Source of the DNA: Ditylenchus dipsaci
Lineage: Eukaryota > Nematoda > Chromadorea > Rhabditida > Anguinidae
Direction: 5' to 3'
DNA length: 64,000 bases
Assembly: GCA_004194705.1 (NCBI GenBank)
Contig: SADC01000992.1
Location: 30,401 to 94,400, forward strand
Shown here: positions 1 to 9,682 of the stretch, piece after piece
How positions within the stretch are numbered: position 1 is the first letter of the stretch
Layout: every line of letters starts with the position of its first letter
The notes under the pieces: generated by a model
The model's input: only the letters and a program-made list of their open reading frames with translations
What the model was told of the DNA's origin: nothing
Databases searched by the model: none
Program-made: the position numbers and the translations under genes

Positions 1-119
1 TGTCTATGATATGTGGGTGTGCGCATCTCAACCCCAAACCTTCAAGCCCGGGCGCAGGGGCCTAGTGGGTAGAGATGCGCACACCCACATACCTTAGACA
101 TCATTCTGAGGAAGACTGT
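1..119. repeat. GC-hairpin fold-back family, partial copy
   Basis: Inverted arms GTGGGTGTGCGCATCTCAA and its near complement surround a GC-rich loop. The same block recurs at about 4440, 16700, 20480, 31200, 36100 and 52080. Only the centre is present because the window starts inside it. Confidence 0.8.
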
Positions 120-403
120 TGATAAAAAATGTCTATAGAGACTCTTTTTGCCTAGCTCTAGTGACAAAACAGGGTGAAAACTACAAATAAGGTATCTGAG
201 TACCCTCCAGAACAACCAGAAAGCCGATTTTTAATCAAAACTTTTTTGTGGAAAGTGCCGTCCAATTGTTTTTTCATCTTTCTATACGTAAAAGTGGTCA
301 AATTGAAAAAAAAACGAAGTTTGAAACCGGTTTAAGGGCCAGAGGGGGATACTGTACTCTGGCCAAAACATATTTTTGACGCAGTTTTCTTGCTCTGTCA
401 AAT
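120..403. other. AT-rich spacer, no gene seen
   Basis: Nothing convincing is seen. The short open frames have no splice context and no recognisable protein similarity. Confidence 0.5.
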
Positions 404-1488
404 GGTATATACCGTTCAGAACTGACATACGACCGATACACATTGTGACTCGATACGCCAACTCGATAAAGTTGCGACTCGATACGCCTACTCGATACAC
501 TTTATTTTTTGTGAGTTTTGATAGCCTTTTTGCTTTATTTATTAATCGTTACTGAATCATAATGAAAGTTCGCTAATAGAATATCATATTCTTTTTCATT
601 TTATTGGACCAGAGACAAAAATAACAGTTAAATGGTTAAACATGACAGTAATTGTGACAATAATTTCTTCTTGCATTCTCCTATCTCATCAGCCGAAACT
701 GAGGGAATGTAGTGATATTAGGAAAACTCTTTCTACTAGATCAATACAGGCTTCCTTTACCGCTTACACACCTCCGCAAGCTGCATTTCTGATCTGCTTA
801 TACCTAAAATTAATTTAGTAGAATATCAAACTGAAAAATAAATACCTTCTTCCGTTTTTTCTCGACAGTCGATATTGATCCTTTGGTCCATCCGAACCTC
901 ACTTCTGCCGCTGTCTTGTTCACCACCATCAGCTGCCATTTCTGCCAGGAAACTCCTTATAATATTTCCCTGTTACGTATAACAACGTATGCCGTAACGG
1001 TTCTAGAAAAAAAGTTTACGTTGCTGGTCGACTTCGCTCGCTATTGAGTGTAATTAGCTGGATCATCCAGCTATGTTGCAGCCAAATATTGAACTTCAGA
1101 ATGCCTCTTTAGATTTTTGGGCACTCGATTTATTCCTGGCTTGACATCCAGAGCAACGGAAAAAGCCCTGCTCGATTCTATTTTACGTTGACTTTCTTCC
1201 TGTCTTTGTCCATACATAGCGTCCTCTGCCATCATCAGTATAAGTAATTAGTGCAGTTCGGGCTCCTATACGCTGCGTGTGCACATGTACGATTCTGTCC
1301 ATGCTGATTAATACCTGATCAAGTGAAGTAAAGACTATCAGGCTTTTAATTTATACAAATACAATAAATAACAAGGAAACTTTGCTACCACAAAACGTCA
1401 CTATAACACTAGTCGGGAGTCGAACCTGAGACTCGGTGTATCGAGTTGGTGTATCGAGTCACAATGTGTATCGAGTCGTCGTTATACC
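404..1488. mobile_element. Fold-back element with CGATACA-type subterminal repeats
   Basis: The left end GGTATATACCGTTCAG.. is followed by three short units of the type GACTCGATAC. The right end carries the reverse complement of the same string, including TGACTCGATACRCCAACTC. The 1-kb interior is not repeated elsewhere in the window. On the minus strand it holds two coding-looking pieces: about 939-846 (starts MAADGGEQDSGR, then a GTATTT donor) and about 1302-1183 (starts MDRIVHVHTQRIG). They may be remnants of an element-borne gene; no family was recognised. Element status rests on the inverted ends; no target duplication was identified. Confidence 0.6.
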
Positions 1489-1741
1489 ACCGTTCAGCTA
1501 ACGAACGGCCTTATAACATGTGTTTTCAAATTTAAATACCAACACAGTTTTTGAAAAAATGACACAAATGTTCCTTTTCACAAAAGTCTGAAACTAAATC
1601 GTATTAGTTGTCAAAAAATATGTCGAAATTTCGAAGATCTGTTTGCAGATTAGAAATCAGCATGAAAAACTGTTCAAAAATACACAAAAGGGCCGCTAAA
1701 CCGTTGAAGTGTTAAACGAGTCAAGAAGATTTATGTTTTGT

Positions 1742-1949
1742 CAGGGCTTCGAATCCTCCTTTTTAAAAGATTTGTACTTTTTTCGGCACACCAAATCTTT
1801 TTATTTTTGAAAATTCAGTCAAAATCTTTTTTTTTTCGCTTCAAAATGGCAACAAGCACTGGATAAAATAACCTTTTACTTCAAAAACAGTCAAAATGTC
1901 CTTTTTTCACCCAAATGTCCTTTTTTGAAATTTTTTATTCGAAGCCCTG
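1742..1949. mobile_element. hAT-like MITE (CAGGGCTTCGAA ends)
   Basis: Terminal inverted repeat CAGGGCTTCGAA / TTCGAAGCCCTG. The interior is T-rich and matches a second copy at 54932-55146 (shared core around TTCGCTTCAAAATGGCAA). The flanks TGTTTTGT and TGTTTGTG are a plausible decayed 8-bp target duplication, as expected for hAT. The non-coding body cannot encode a transposase. Confidence 0.65.
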
Positions 1950-2037
1950 TGTTTGTGCATTTGATTATACTTAATCAATTATAGTTTTCAAACATGTTTA
2001 GAAGTACGATAAAGTCGAACTCAGCGAAAACGAAAGC

Positions 2038-3703
2038 ATGAAAAATCAGCGTGCGATGAATCAGAGGTTCGGAGAGGAGGAACAGAAGACGATTGAAGAA
2101 ATCACGCTGCATTACCGTCTCTTTCTCGAGTTCATCAAAACAAACCTAAGCATCGGGGCAACTACACAGGCGAAGGTAAACGCTACATGCTTGTTTTTTA
2201 AAATTATATGTTTTTTCGAATTTAAGAAAGCGCGGGTTTCCATAACTAAGTTCGTGAATGCCCGAGCTGACGCGGAAAGCTATCGTGAAATCTCAATAGA
2301 TGCTCAGAGTAAATTCAACCATTTTATGAAAACTAAGAATTACGGAGACCTCTTCAAACGCTTTGTGGTAAACAACTTGCAGCTTTCAAATAAATAACGG
2401 TTACTTTATGATGTTTAGAATACGATGATCGAACATCGAAATGCTCAAATGATCAATGAACAGGTATTTTTGAGTTGTTGTGTCGCAGTTATCGCACAGA
2501 TTGAAGTAGTTTTCCAACTTACTGTTATTCAGGCCATGACATCTACTCAATCGCTTCAAGGTACAAGTGAGGGACTGGGATTGAATTCTGAAGATCAGGT
2601 AATATTGAGTACAAGGTAAAGTTCGACAATATCCCTGCTTAGGATCAGAAGCAAGACTCTCAGCAGACAACGTCATCAAAATCGGACATGAACAAAGTAG
2701 GCGAAGATAGATCGAAAAAGGTAGCGATTTCTAGCATTTAATTGCAAGTTTGACAAAGATATTTAGGATGTGACAGCTGAAGTTTATTGTGAGCCGAAGA
2801 AGGTGGTTTACTCTATTACTACTTTTCCAGTCTAATCTTTTGATGTTTTAGGAACAAAATGTATGCCATTTGGGATGTCTTTGATTGACAAGCGTTATCA
2901 TAATCATAATTCAGGAGCTGAGTGGTCAAAGCAGTCTCAGCAAATCATCTGTAAACATATTTTTTAAATATTTTGCAATATTTGTTGTGGTGAAATACTT
3001 TTGCTCTTATTTTTTATCTATTTGTGAACCGTCTAGCTATGCTGCATCAACCAGAGCTAATTTATGAGATTTTAAATTTTTTGACAAATACCCAGTGCCA
3101 GGAAATTATTATTTCTTCGAAGATTTTGAACCTGCTTGCTCGTCGAGTCGTTCACTCACGTTACTGGGAGTGCATTAACAGCAAAACATTTCAAGTGGCT
3201 TTCTTTTTCAGCCCTTGTTTACAATTATCTTATTTTAGGACCAGGCAGATGCTCAGCTATATCTCCAGCAAGCTAACACTGAGATATCAATCTTGAAAGC
3301 TCAGAAGCAAGCTCTAGAAGTAAGAAATGGAACAGTCGCGGGTGAACTCAATCGCCGCTTGGACATAGGCAGAGATCTGACGGCAGTGAAAGTGAAGAAC
3401 GTTAGTTTGGAAGCTGAAGTTGAAATGCTCAGAGAGAAAGTCAAAGATTTGGCTGCTATCGAGGCTAAGAACGTTGGTTTAGAAGCTCAAGTAGAATCGC
3501 TCAGAGAGAAGGTCAAAGATTTGGCTGCTATCGAAGCTAAAAACGCTGGTTTAGAAGCTCAAGTTCAATTACTCATAAAAGAGAACCAAGCTTTGAGTGA
3601 CAAAGTAATTTTTAAGTCTTATGATCCTATATTTGTTCAATGACCTGTTTGCACATTCTAGGAAGCCGCAGCTTTAATGTGCATGGCTGAAGCAATCGTT
3701 TAG
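2038..3703 (+). CDS. Coiled-coil protein gene made of short symmetric exons
   Basis: Putative exons: 2038-2175, 2227-2367, 2419-2463, 2533-2598, 2643-2696, 2767-2802, 2852-2860, 2915-2950, (F-box-like segment 3037/3039-3194), 3239-3604, 3662-3703 (stop TAG). All except the F-box segment are exact multiples of three (138, 141, 45, 66, 54, 36, 9, 36, 366, 42 nt) and are joined by phase-0 GT-AG introns of 43-70 nt. The start is the ATG heading the first open exon. The 366-nt exon encodes heptad-rich coiled coil with three imperfect copies of LEAxVxxLREKVKDLAAIEAKN. The N-terminal exons are charged with no recognised domain, and no signal peptide is seen. A likely polyadenylation signal AATAAA lies about 215 bp after the stop. 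The family is unknown. The 9-nt exon and the F-box junction are the least certain parts. Confidence 0.65.
3039..3194 (+). CDS. F-box-like segment inside the coiled-coil gene
   Basis: The 52-codon stretch starting MLHQPELIYEILNFL has the F-box pattern (L..I..FL....C..I......L...V). It resembles the N-terminus of the F-box frame at 57331 in layout. It ends in phase 0 at a GT donor, compatible with the following coiled-coil exon. From the nearest acceptor (3036) there are two extra bases before the ATG, so it cannot join the preceding exon in frame. Either it starts a separate gene, or one base is missing here as at other sites in the window. Confidence 0.4.
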
Positions 3704-4433
3704 TGATGGAGAATGCGGAATTGATGAAACGAATGCGTGAACATAAGTTCTTGAAATGAGGTATTATGTAATTTGTTACTTCATGTGGATTTTTTTAAAT
3801 GGTTGTAATTTCAGGCTTAACGTCTGAGGGACCCAGAAAAGAAACAGTTGCATTGTTAGTTAAAATTATTTTGATTCATTCCATATGTAACTGTTCTTCG
3901 AATTTTGAGTGATGAATGAATAAAGAAACAGGGACTTTCAAATGGTTTTATTCTCTTGTTAAATTTATTGTTGGAAGATTATCAATGTACTGTAGTTGTA
4001 ATTTTCCGGCTTTGTTGTGGGTTTGGTGAATGTTTTGGTTTATTCCCTCTGCGCTGTCAGAACTTATGTTTTGCAATTCAATTTCCGAAATATGGTCTCT
4101 TTAAATTGAGGGCTTGGAAAATTCATATTTGTTGTTTAAAGTACCCTGCTACTACACATTCTAGTTTTAGAGTAAGCTAGAGTATTTTGCATTTGAGAAG
4201 TAGTCGGTGATAAGAGATAGTCTTTGATGAATTTCAATCTGTTTAGCTTTAGTTAGAATTTTTCATTATTCTTCATCACTGCTACAAGTTTAGAAAGGTG
4301 TGTGAAACTCTGTATTTTAGCCGCTTGGTTACGCACATGTACATGTACCCTATACGCAAAGAACCGTATTCCAAAAATTTATAAGACTTATTGAAAGCCT
4401 TTAACAGTTTTGAAGGCACTTATTGGGTTGGGG
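3704..4433. other. 3' flank of the coiled-coil gene; no gene seen
   Basis: Contains an AATAAA at about 3918-3923 and AT-rich sequence. The open frame at 3956-4180 has no support beyond its length. Confidence 0.5.
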
Positions 4434-4776
4434 GGGAGGTGGTTGGTTAGAGATGCGCGCACTCACTTACCTTAGACATAATTCCGAGCAAGATAATTCC
4501 GAGCATTGATCAAAAATGCATAGTAAGAAAAGAGACTTTTTTTGCCCCCGAAGTGGCGCAGGGGCTTGGTTGTTAGAGATGCGCGCACTCACTTACCTTA
4601 GGGGGCGCAGGGGAAGAGACCCTTTTTGCCCAGCTTCAGTGACCAAAACGCGGTAGAATACCTTAATACAAGGTAATTTGCCTTGGTCCCCCAAGGCAAA
4701 AAGTCAAATTTTTTTTCAAAATACCATTTTTTGTGTGGAAAATAGTTAGAAAATAACTTTTTTATCGTTTTAAGCA
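4434..4776. repeat. GC-hairpin family fragments and dispersed repeat, left part
   Basis: Two direct partial copies of the arm GAGATGCGCGCACTCACTTACC are followed by sequence running into TATCGTTTTAAGCATA. That last part matches, in reverse complement, 16500-16560, which is uninterrupted there. The repeat continues at 5979 after the inserted element. Confidence 0.7.
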
Positions 4777-5978
4777 TACAGTAGCGGACAAAAAAAATGA
4801 ACACATGGTTACATTTAATAAATCGTGAAAGTTTGGAATTTTTCCTGCGTGTTGAAAGTTCTGTTGAAGGCAAAGATGTAGCATTTTTCTTCCTCTTTCA
4901 AATGCTTAGTTCAATTTTTTAATTGTCAGGCTTTGACATCGTTGTAAATTCATTTTCTGATACGAGTCCATTTTATACCCGGACAAAAAAATTTGAACAG
5001 GCAACCGCAATAAACAGAAACCGCAATAATCTCAAAAAATTAATTTATTTCACACTATTATTTCGTAGCCCTGTTTCTTAGCTACAATTTGGTGGGTCAA
5101 ACTTCTATTTTTGATAATTATGGAAAAAGTTATGACCATCAACATAAAGTGTCAATTTCTAGTCAAAATAAAGAAAAATCTAAGGAAAATGACTGTTTAG
5201 CCACATAAATAATAGCTTTTCTCAAAGAAATGTCGGTGAAAATATGACATCCATTGCACCATTCGAAAGCTCTTTGATTTCTCTACAAAATAACACGTCG
5301 ACTGTTTTTTTAGAAAAAATACAGGGCTGAGAAACGGACAGTTGAAGTTACAAAAAGTGAAAAACCCCTCTTTTTGCCTTATTTTTAGCGTTTTTTGTCT
5401 TGTCTAAATTCAACTGTCCGTTTCTCAGCCCTGTATTTTTTCTAAAAAACAGTCGACGTGTTATTTTGTAGAGAAATCAAAGAGCTTTCGAATGGTGCAA
5501 TGGATGTCATATTTTCACCGACATTTCTTTGAGAAAAGCTATTATTTATGTGGCTAAACAGTCATTTTCTTTAGATTTTCCTTTATTTTGACTAGTAATC
5601 GACGTTTTCATGTTGATGGTCATAACTTTTCTTAGAATGATCAAAAAAATAAGTTTGACCCACCAAATTGTAGCTAATAAACAGGGCTACGAAATAATAG
5701 TGTGAAATAAATGAATTTTTTGAGATTATTGCGGTTTCTGTTTATTGCGGTTGCCTGTTCAATTTTTTTGTCCGGTATAAATGGACTCGTATCAGAAAAA
5801 TGAATTTACAACGATGTCAAAGCCTGACAATTAAAAAATTGAACTAAGCATTTGAAAGAGGAAGAAAAATGCTACATCTTTGCCTTCAACAGAACTTTCA
5901 ACACGCAGGAAAAATTCCAAAACTTTCACGATTTATAAAATGTAACCATGTGTTCAATTTTCTTTGTCCGCTACTGTA
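4777..5978. mobile_element. 1.2-kb near-perfect palindromic Tc1/pogo-like element
   Basis: Outer ends TACAGTAGCGGACA / TGTCCGCTACTGTA. The two halves (4777-5370 and 5390-5978) are reverse complements over almost their full length with scattered mismatches. TA flanks both ends. The pre-insertion sequence is preserved at 16500-16560, confirming that the element lies between a duplicated TA. No transposase frame is present. Its inner core (about 5390-5690) is shared with the differently ended element at 58812-59655. Confidence 0.85.
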
Positions 5979-6021
5979 TAACAATTACTTAGGAGTCGTT
6001 TAAACACTATTTTTAAATAAG

Positions 6022-6139
6022 TGAAACTGGTGGAACCGGTGCTAACATGTCTTCGAAGGCATATCCAGCGGTCAAGTATGAGGCTCCGATGAACGTTGGT
6101 GGTCGAAGCATGCCGGAAGAGCCTATCAACCATAACTAG
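6022..6139 (+). CDS. Terminal exon of an unidentified gene
   Basis: Open stretch ending ..MPEEPINHN and TAG at 6137-6139. It is preceded by an AAG acceptor and followed by an AATAAA at 6253-6258, the layout of a last exon. The Gly/Thr-rich start and even codon use look coding. Upstream exons are not visible because 4434-6005 is repeat and transposon, so the gene may have lost its 5' part or the upstream exons may lie beyond the repeats. A 30-codon frame starting at ATG 6047 is the minimal alternative. Confidence 0.35.
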
Positions 6140-7039
6140 GATGCTGAGGACTAAGAATCTTCATGAACTGGTGCTGGTCATCTTCAACCTGTTATTTTTT
6201 CATTTTATGAACACCCTTTTTGATATTTTGCATGTTTTGCGTTTTGCTCACCAATAAAGTTGTTTTGACTTTGGATAAATGTTACGCTTTGTAGTGTTTG
6301 TCTGGTGAACCTCCATCTGATTTTCTAGAAGGGGTAGGTGGAGTAGCCTTCCGATCCTTGCTTGCTGACACACTCTTCCTACCATGGAATCGGTTTGAAC
6401 GAATTATAATTTGTTGTATTTCCGTATACTAAAGCTAAGTCCCCAATGGAGCTCTTTCACTCTAACTCGCACTCTGCTTCTCACTCTCACTCGCACTCTG
6501 TCCCCAATGCAAAATGAAAAACGCTCACTCTCACTCTGTTTTCACTCTCACTCGCACTCTGTCCCAATAAGAAAATCTAAAATTTTCACATTCACTCTCA
6601 CTTTCACTCGCACTGTTCTCGTTCACTCTTTTCCCCAATGACAATTTTGTTGTTTTTAAATATGGTCGTCAATTTGACCGACCACTAGGTGTTGTTACGT
6701 TGGTCCTTCACGACTTGATTATTGTATTTCATTTTCCAGGTCCATCGCTATGCTGTCATCAAAGAAACGTAGCTAAAATTTAACGCTTCCGATCCGTCCA
6801 ATCTGGTCGGTCTGGTTAATCTTTTGAGTTCCTTCTCAGTTCGAATTCATGGCTTTTTTCAGGTGCTATGTTTCGCTTGTGTGGCTGCTGTCCAAAAACT
6901 CGGCGCTGTGGCTGCTGTCCAAAAACTCGCGCTTGGCTGTTATCAGTGTGCTCAGCTATAGTTCTGGTGCAAGTGCTATTTCTTCTGCCAATTTTAATTC
7001 TGAAACATTTTTGACTACATGTTTGACGTAATTTGAGTA

Positions 7040-7560
7040 TTCAGGGTAGTTTAAAAACAGTTTGTGGAGGTTTGGGCTTCAGTTGTGGGTTTAAGTGATT
7101 TAGGGCGCACATGTGTGGTTTAGAGGTTTTTAGAGCCATTTGGGGCGTTCAATGTACTTTTGACTGGTTTGGGGTGGTTTTAAAGATTGAGGTGGTTTCG
7201 GATGATATGAGACCACTTGAGGTGTTTAAGGTGGTTTTGAGTGGTTTAGGATGGTTTGAGAACACTTGGGAGTTTTCAGGGTGGTTTTAGGTAGTTTCAA
7301 ATAGTTTCAGACCATCTGGACTGTTTCAGGTGGTTTTGAGTGGTTTCGCATGATTTGGGACCATTCGGGACGTTATTGGCGGTTTTGAGTGGTTTGGATG
7401 GTTTTGAGACCATTGGGGGTGTTAGGATGGCATTGAGTCGTTCGGCATGGTTTCGGATCATTTGCGACCATTTGGGGCGTTTTGAGTGGCTTTGTGTCAT
7501 TTAGGGTGTGTTCAGGATAGTTAGTTCTTCAAGTAGAGTGCTTCAAGTGGTTCAGGCTCA
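7040..7560. repeat. Degenerate GGTGGTTTTGAGTGGTTT minisatellite
   Basis: About 500 bp of imperfect 18-36-bp units built on TTTGAGTGGTTTxGGATGG. The reverse-complement array (CCACCAAAACCATCTAAACC units) lies at 28915-29125. Open frames through it are artefacts of the repeat. Confidence 0.75.
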
Positions 7561-7663
7561 CTTAAAGTATTTGAAGGTAGTTTGAGGTGGTTTGTGTGTC
7601 CTGAGAATAAGTAATAACAAGTCGAACAGATAGTTGATAGAGTTTGACTCTATAAAAAAGCGC

Positions 7664-7901
7664 TTAAAGGGCCTGACCTCTCCTACTCGGTGTCCCCGCC
7701 AATTCAAAAATTTTCCCTCGATCATTGGACTTCTGTACGGATTTTTCCGCCACGTTTCTAACAAAACTAGGCCTGAAATCAAATTTTGGGCTTAGTTTTG
7801 TTAGAAACCTAGCGGAAAAATCCGTACAGAAGTCCAATGATCAAGAGAAAATTTTTGAATTGGCGGGGGACCACTGAGTAGGAAGAGGTCAGGCCCTTTA
7901 A
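7664..7901. mobile_element. TTAA-flanked palindromic MITE
   Basis: TTAA AGGGCCTGACCTC...GAGGTCAGGCCCT TTAA. The arms fold over about 110 bp, including TTCTAACAAAACTAGG and its complement. The family also occurs at 31938-32177 and 40432-40965. TTAA target use points to piggyBac- or Kolobok-type mobilisation. It is non-coding. Confidence 0.8.
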
Positions 7902-8315
7902 CAAACTCAGAAGCAGGTCTGAAGCATACCTTTGATCAATCAAACAGTTGAATAAAATGGTCTGAGTACAAAGCATAAAAAGTCCCATTGGGGACAGAGT
8001 GCGAGTGAGAGTGCAAATAAAACTCGCAGTCCACATTTGGACCGCGAGTGACAATTTTCTCATCACTTTTAGGGTGAAGTCTGCTTTGAAGTCTATACTA
8101 CACTTTACATCTCATTCATTGGGAACAGAGTGCAAGTGAGAGTGAGAGTGAGTTGAAGAGTGAGAGTGAGCGTTTTTTCATTTGCATTGGGACAGAGTGC
8201 GAGTGAGAGTGAAAATGAGAGTGACAATGAGAGTGAGAGTGAGAATGGAAGGGTGCGACCAATGTGCGAGTACGAGTGAAAGTGAGAGTGAAAAGGCTGC
8301 ATTGGGGACGCGCCT

Positions 8316-8709
8316 TAACTTAATGAAGTATGCCATGTAAAAGGTTTTTGAGAATAGTTAAAATTTTGATTAGTGAAGGAAAATTGAAAACTAGCAAAGG
8401 TGCGTGATCTCAGTGTTTATATATCTCGAATCCATTGTCGCTGGGAGAGAATACCTAATTTACTCTTAATGGCTGTAACTTTCCCAAGGACAATATGGCA
8501 AGAGCTCATTTGGAGCCCGCAAGTTTACCATTACTTCTACTCTCTCTTTGGGCCTATGTGTGACAAATTTTCGACTCAAAAAATATATTTTAGGGACCCA
8601 AAATTTGGGGCTACCCTCTCCAAGAGGTAGTATTTGGTAGTGGATTTCAGAGACCTTGTTAACAAGACGAGACCTGTTAATAAAATTTCTGGGAAAACGG
8701 AACAAAAAA
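8316..8709. other. Unassigned spacer
   Basis: A 76-codon frame at 8400-8630 overlaps a similar frame on the other strand. Neither has splice or homology support. I see nothing else. Confidence 0.4.
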
Positions 8710-8860
8710 CAGTCAACTCTCGATTTAACGAACTTTTTTCAACGCCTATTTGGCTAGCGATTAAATAAAATGACTAAAATTAACTCTTGATTTACCGAAA
8801 CTCTCGTTTAACGAACATTTTTTCCGGTCCCCAGGGGTTCGTTAAATCGAGAGTTGACTG
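8710..8860. mobile_element. Short pogo-like MITE
   Basis: Ends CAGTCAACTCTCGATTTAAC and its complement, about 25 bp, with two internal near-copies of the same string. A TA follows the right end; the left flank is AA. Related ends occur at 14518, 37894, 38403 and 46527. Confidence 0.75.
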
Positions 8861-8865
8861 TAGAT

Positions 8866-9180
8866 CTAAACTTTAAAAGGCACTCACTCGGTGTTAACCT
8901 GACACGTCCTTCATCACGAAGTGAGCGCTTTTAAAGTTTAGATTCATTTCTGTTTCGTTTTACCAGAAGTTTCATTACCAAAATGTATCTGACATTCAGG
9001 GCTACAATTTAGTTATAAAAATTTTAAAAAAATTAAATTTAGGGGGGCGGTGAATTAAGGTGGCGGTCAAATTAGTTATAAAATTTAAAAAAAATTAAAT
9101 TTAGGGGGGCGGTGAATTAAGGTGGCGGTCAAATTAGTGTCGGTCAAAATATGCCGGCGGTCAATATGCTGGGGTCAAAC
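8866..9180. repeat. Right-half copy of the GGGTGCACTACG family with tandem duplication
   Basis: The segment around CTGACATTCAGGGCTACAAT matches the right arm of the 38677-39151 element. Two 64-65-bp direct copies (from about 9011 and 9076) contain TTAGGGGGGCGGTGAATTAA. The hairpin AATCTAAACTTTAAAAG / CTTTTAAAGTTTAGATT lies at its left. Confidence 0.6.
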
Positions 9181-9682
9181 GTCCTGTGTCCAAAGAAAGC
9201 TCACGTCATTAGCTTTTCAGTAAATAAAAGAACCCACCCTTTAAAGCATCGGTTGAGTTTGTGTTCGGGTACATTAGATGGAATTTCGTGGTTAAAATTT
9301 TCGAGACGGGTACCCAACACACTAATTTTCAAGTTTTCAGATTGCTTTAAATATGTAGTCAATTTTTTTTATTGAAAATAGGCTTTACTCCCGCTGAAGT
9401 TTCGTAAATGCGGCACCCATAAGTCTGGAAATTCGTGTACTTCTTCGTGCATCCATTTTTCACGGTTAATTTATGACCGGTTAGTGGCAACTGCTGGCTT
9501 GTTTTCATAAATGATCTAAATCATTTATTGTTGTTTTGATTGGAATATCAACTTGAACTGCACACTGTCAAAAAAAGCAACAAGAGTTTATGACAAAAAA
9601 CATAAACAACAACAACAATAACGAGTAGGAAACCAAATAAACTTTCTAACTCACTCAACAACAAGCAACAAATATAATGGTA
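9181..9682. other. 3' flank of the nucleolin-like gene
   Basis: Read on the minus strand it holds an AATAAA (9524-9529) about 155 bp beyond the stop codon, a plausible polyadenylation signal. No separate gene is supported. Confidence 0.5.

Larger units (their letters stand above)
6430..8315. mobile_element. Large fold-back element with CTCACTCTCACTCGCACT arms
   Basis: The left arm (6435-6645) is several imperfect units of TCTCACTCGCACTCTGTCC plus CCAATG. The right arm (8000-8315) carries the reverse complement, and both outer ends read CCCCAATG / CATTGGGG. A degenerate GGTTT minisatellite and a TTAA-type MITE occupy the centre. The direct units inside each arm make this a Foldback-like structure. 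No transposase was identified. Confidence 0.6.
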
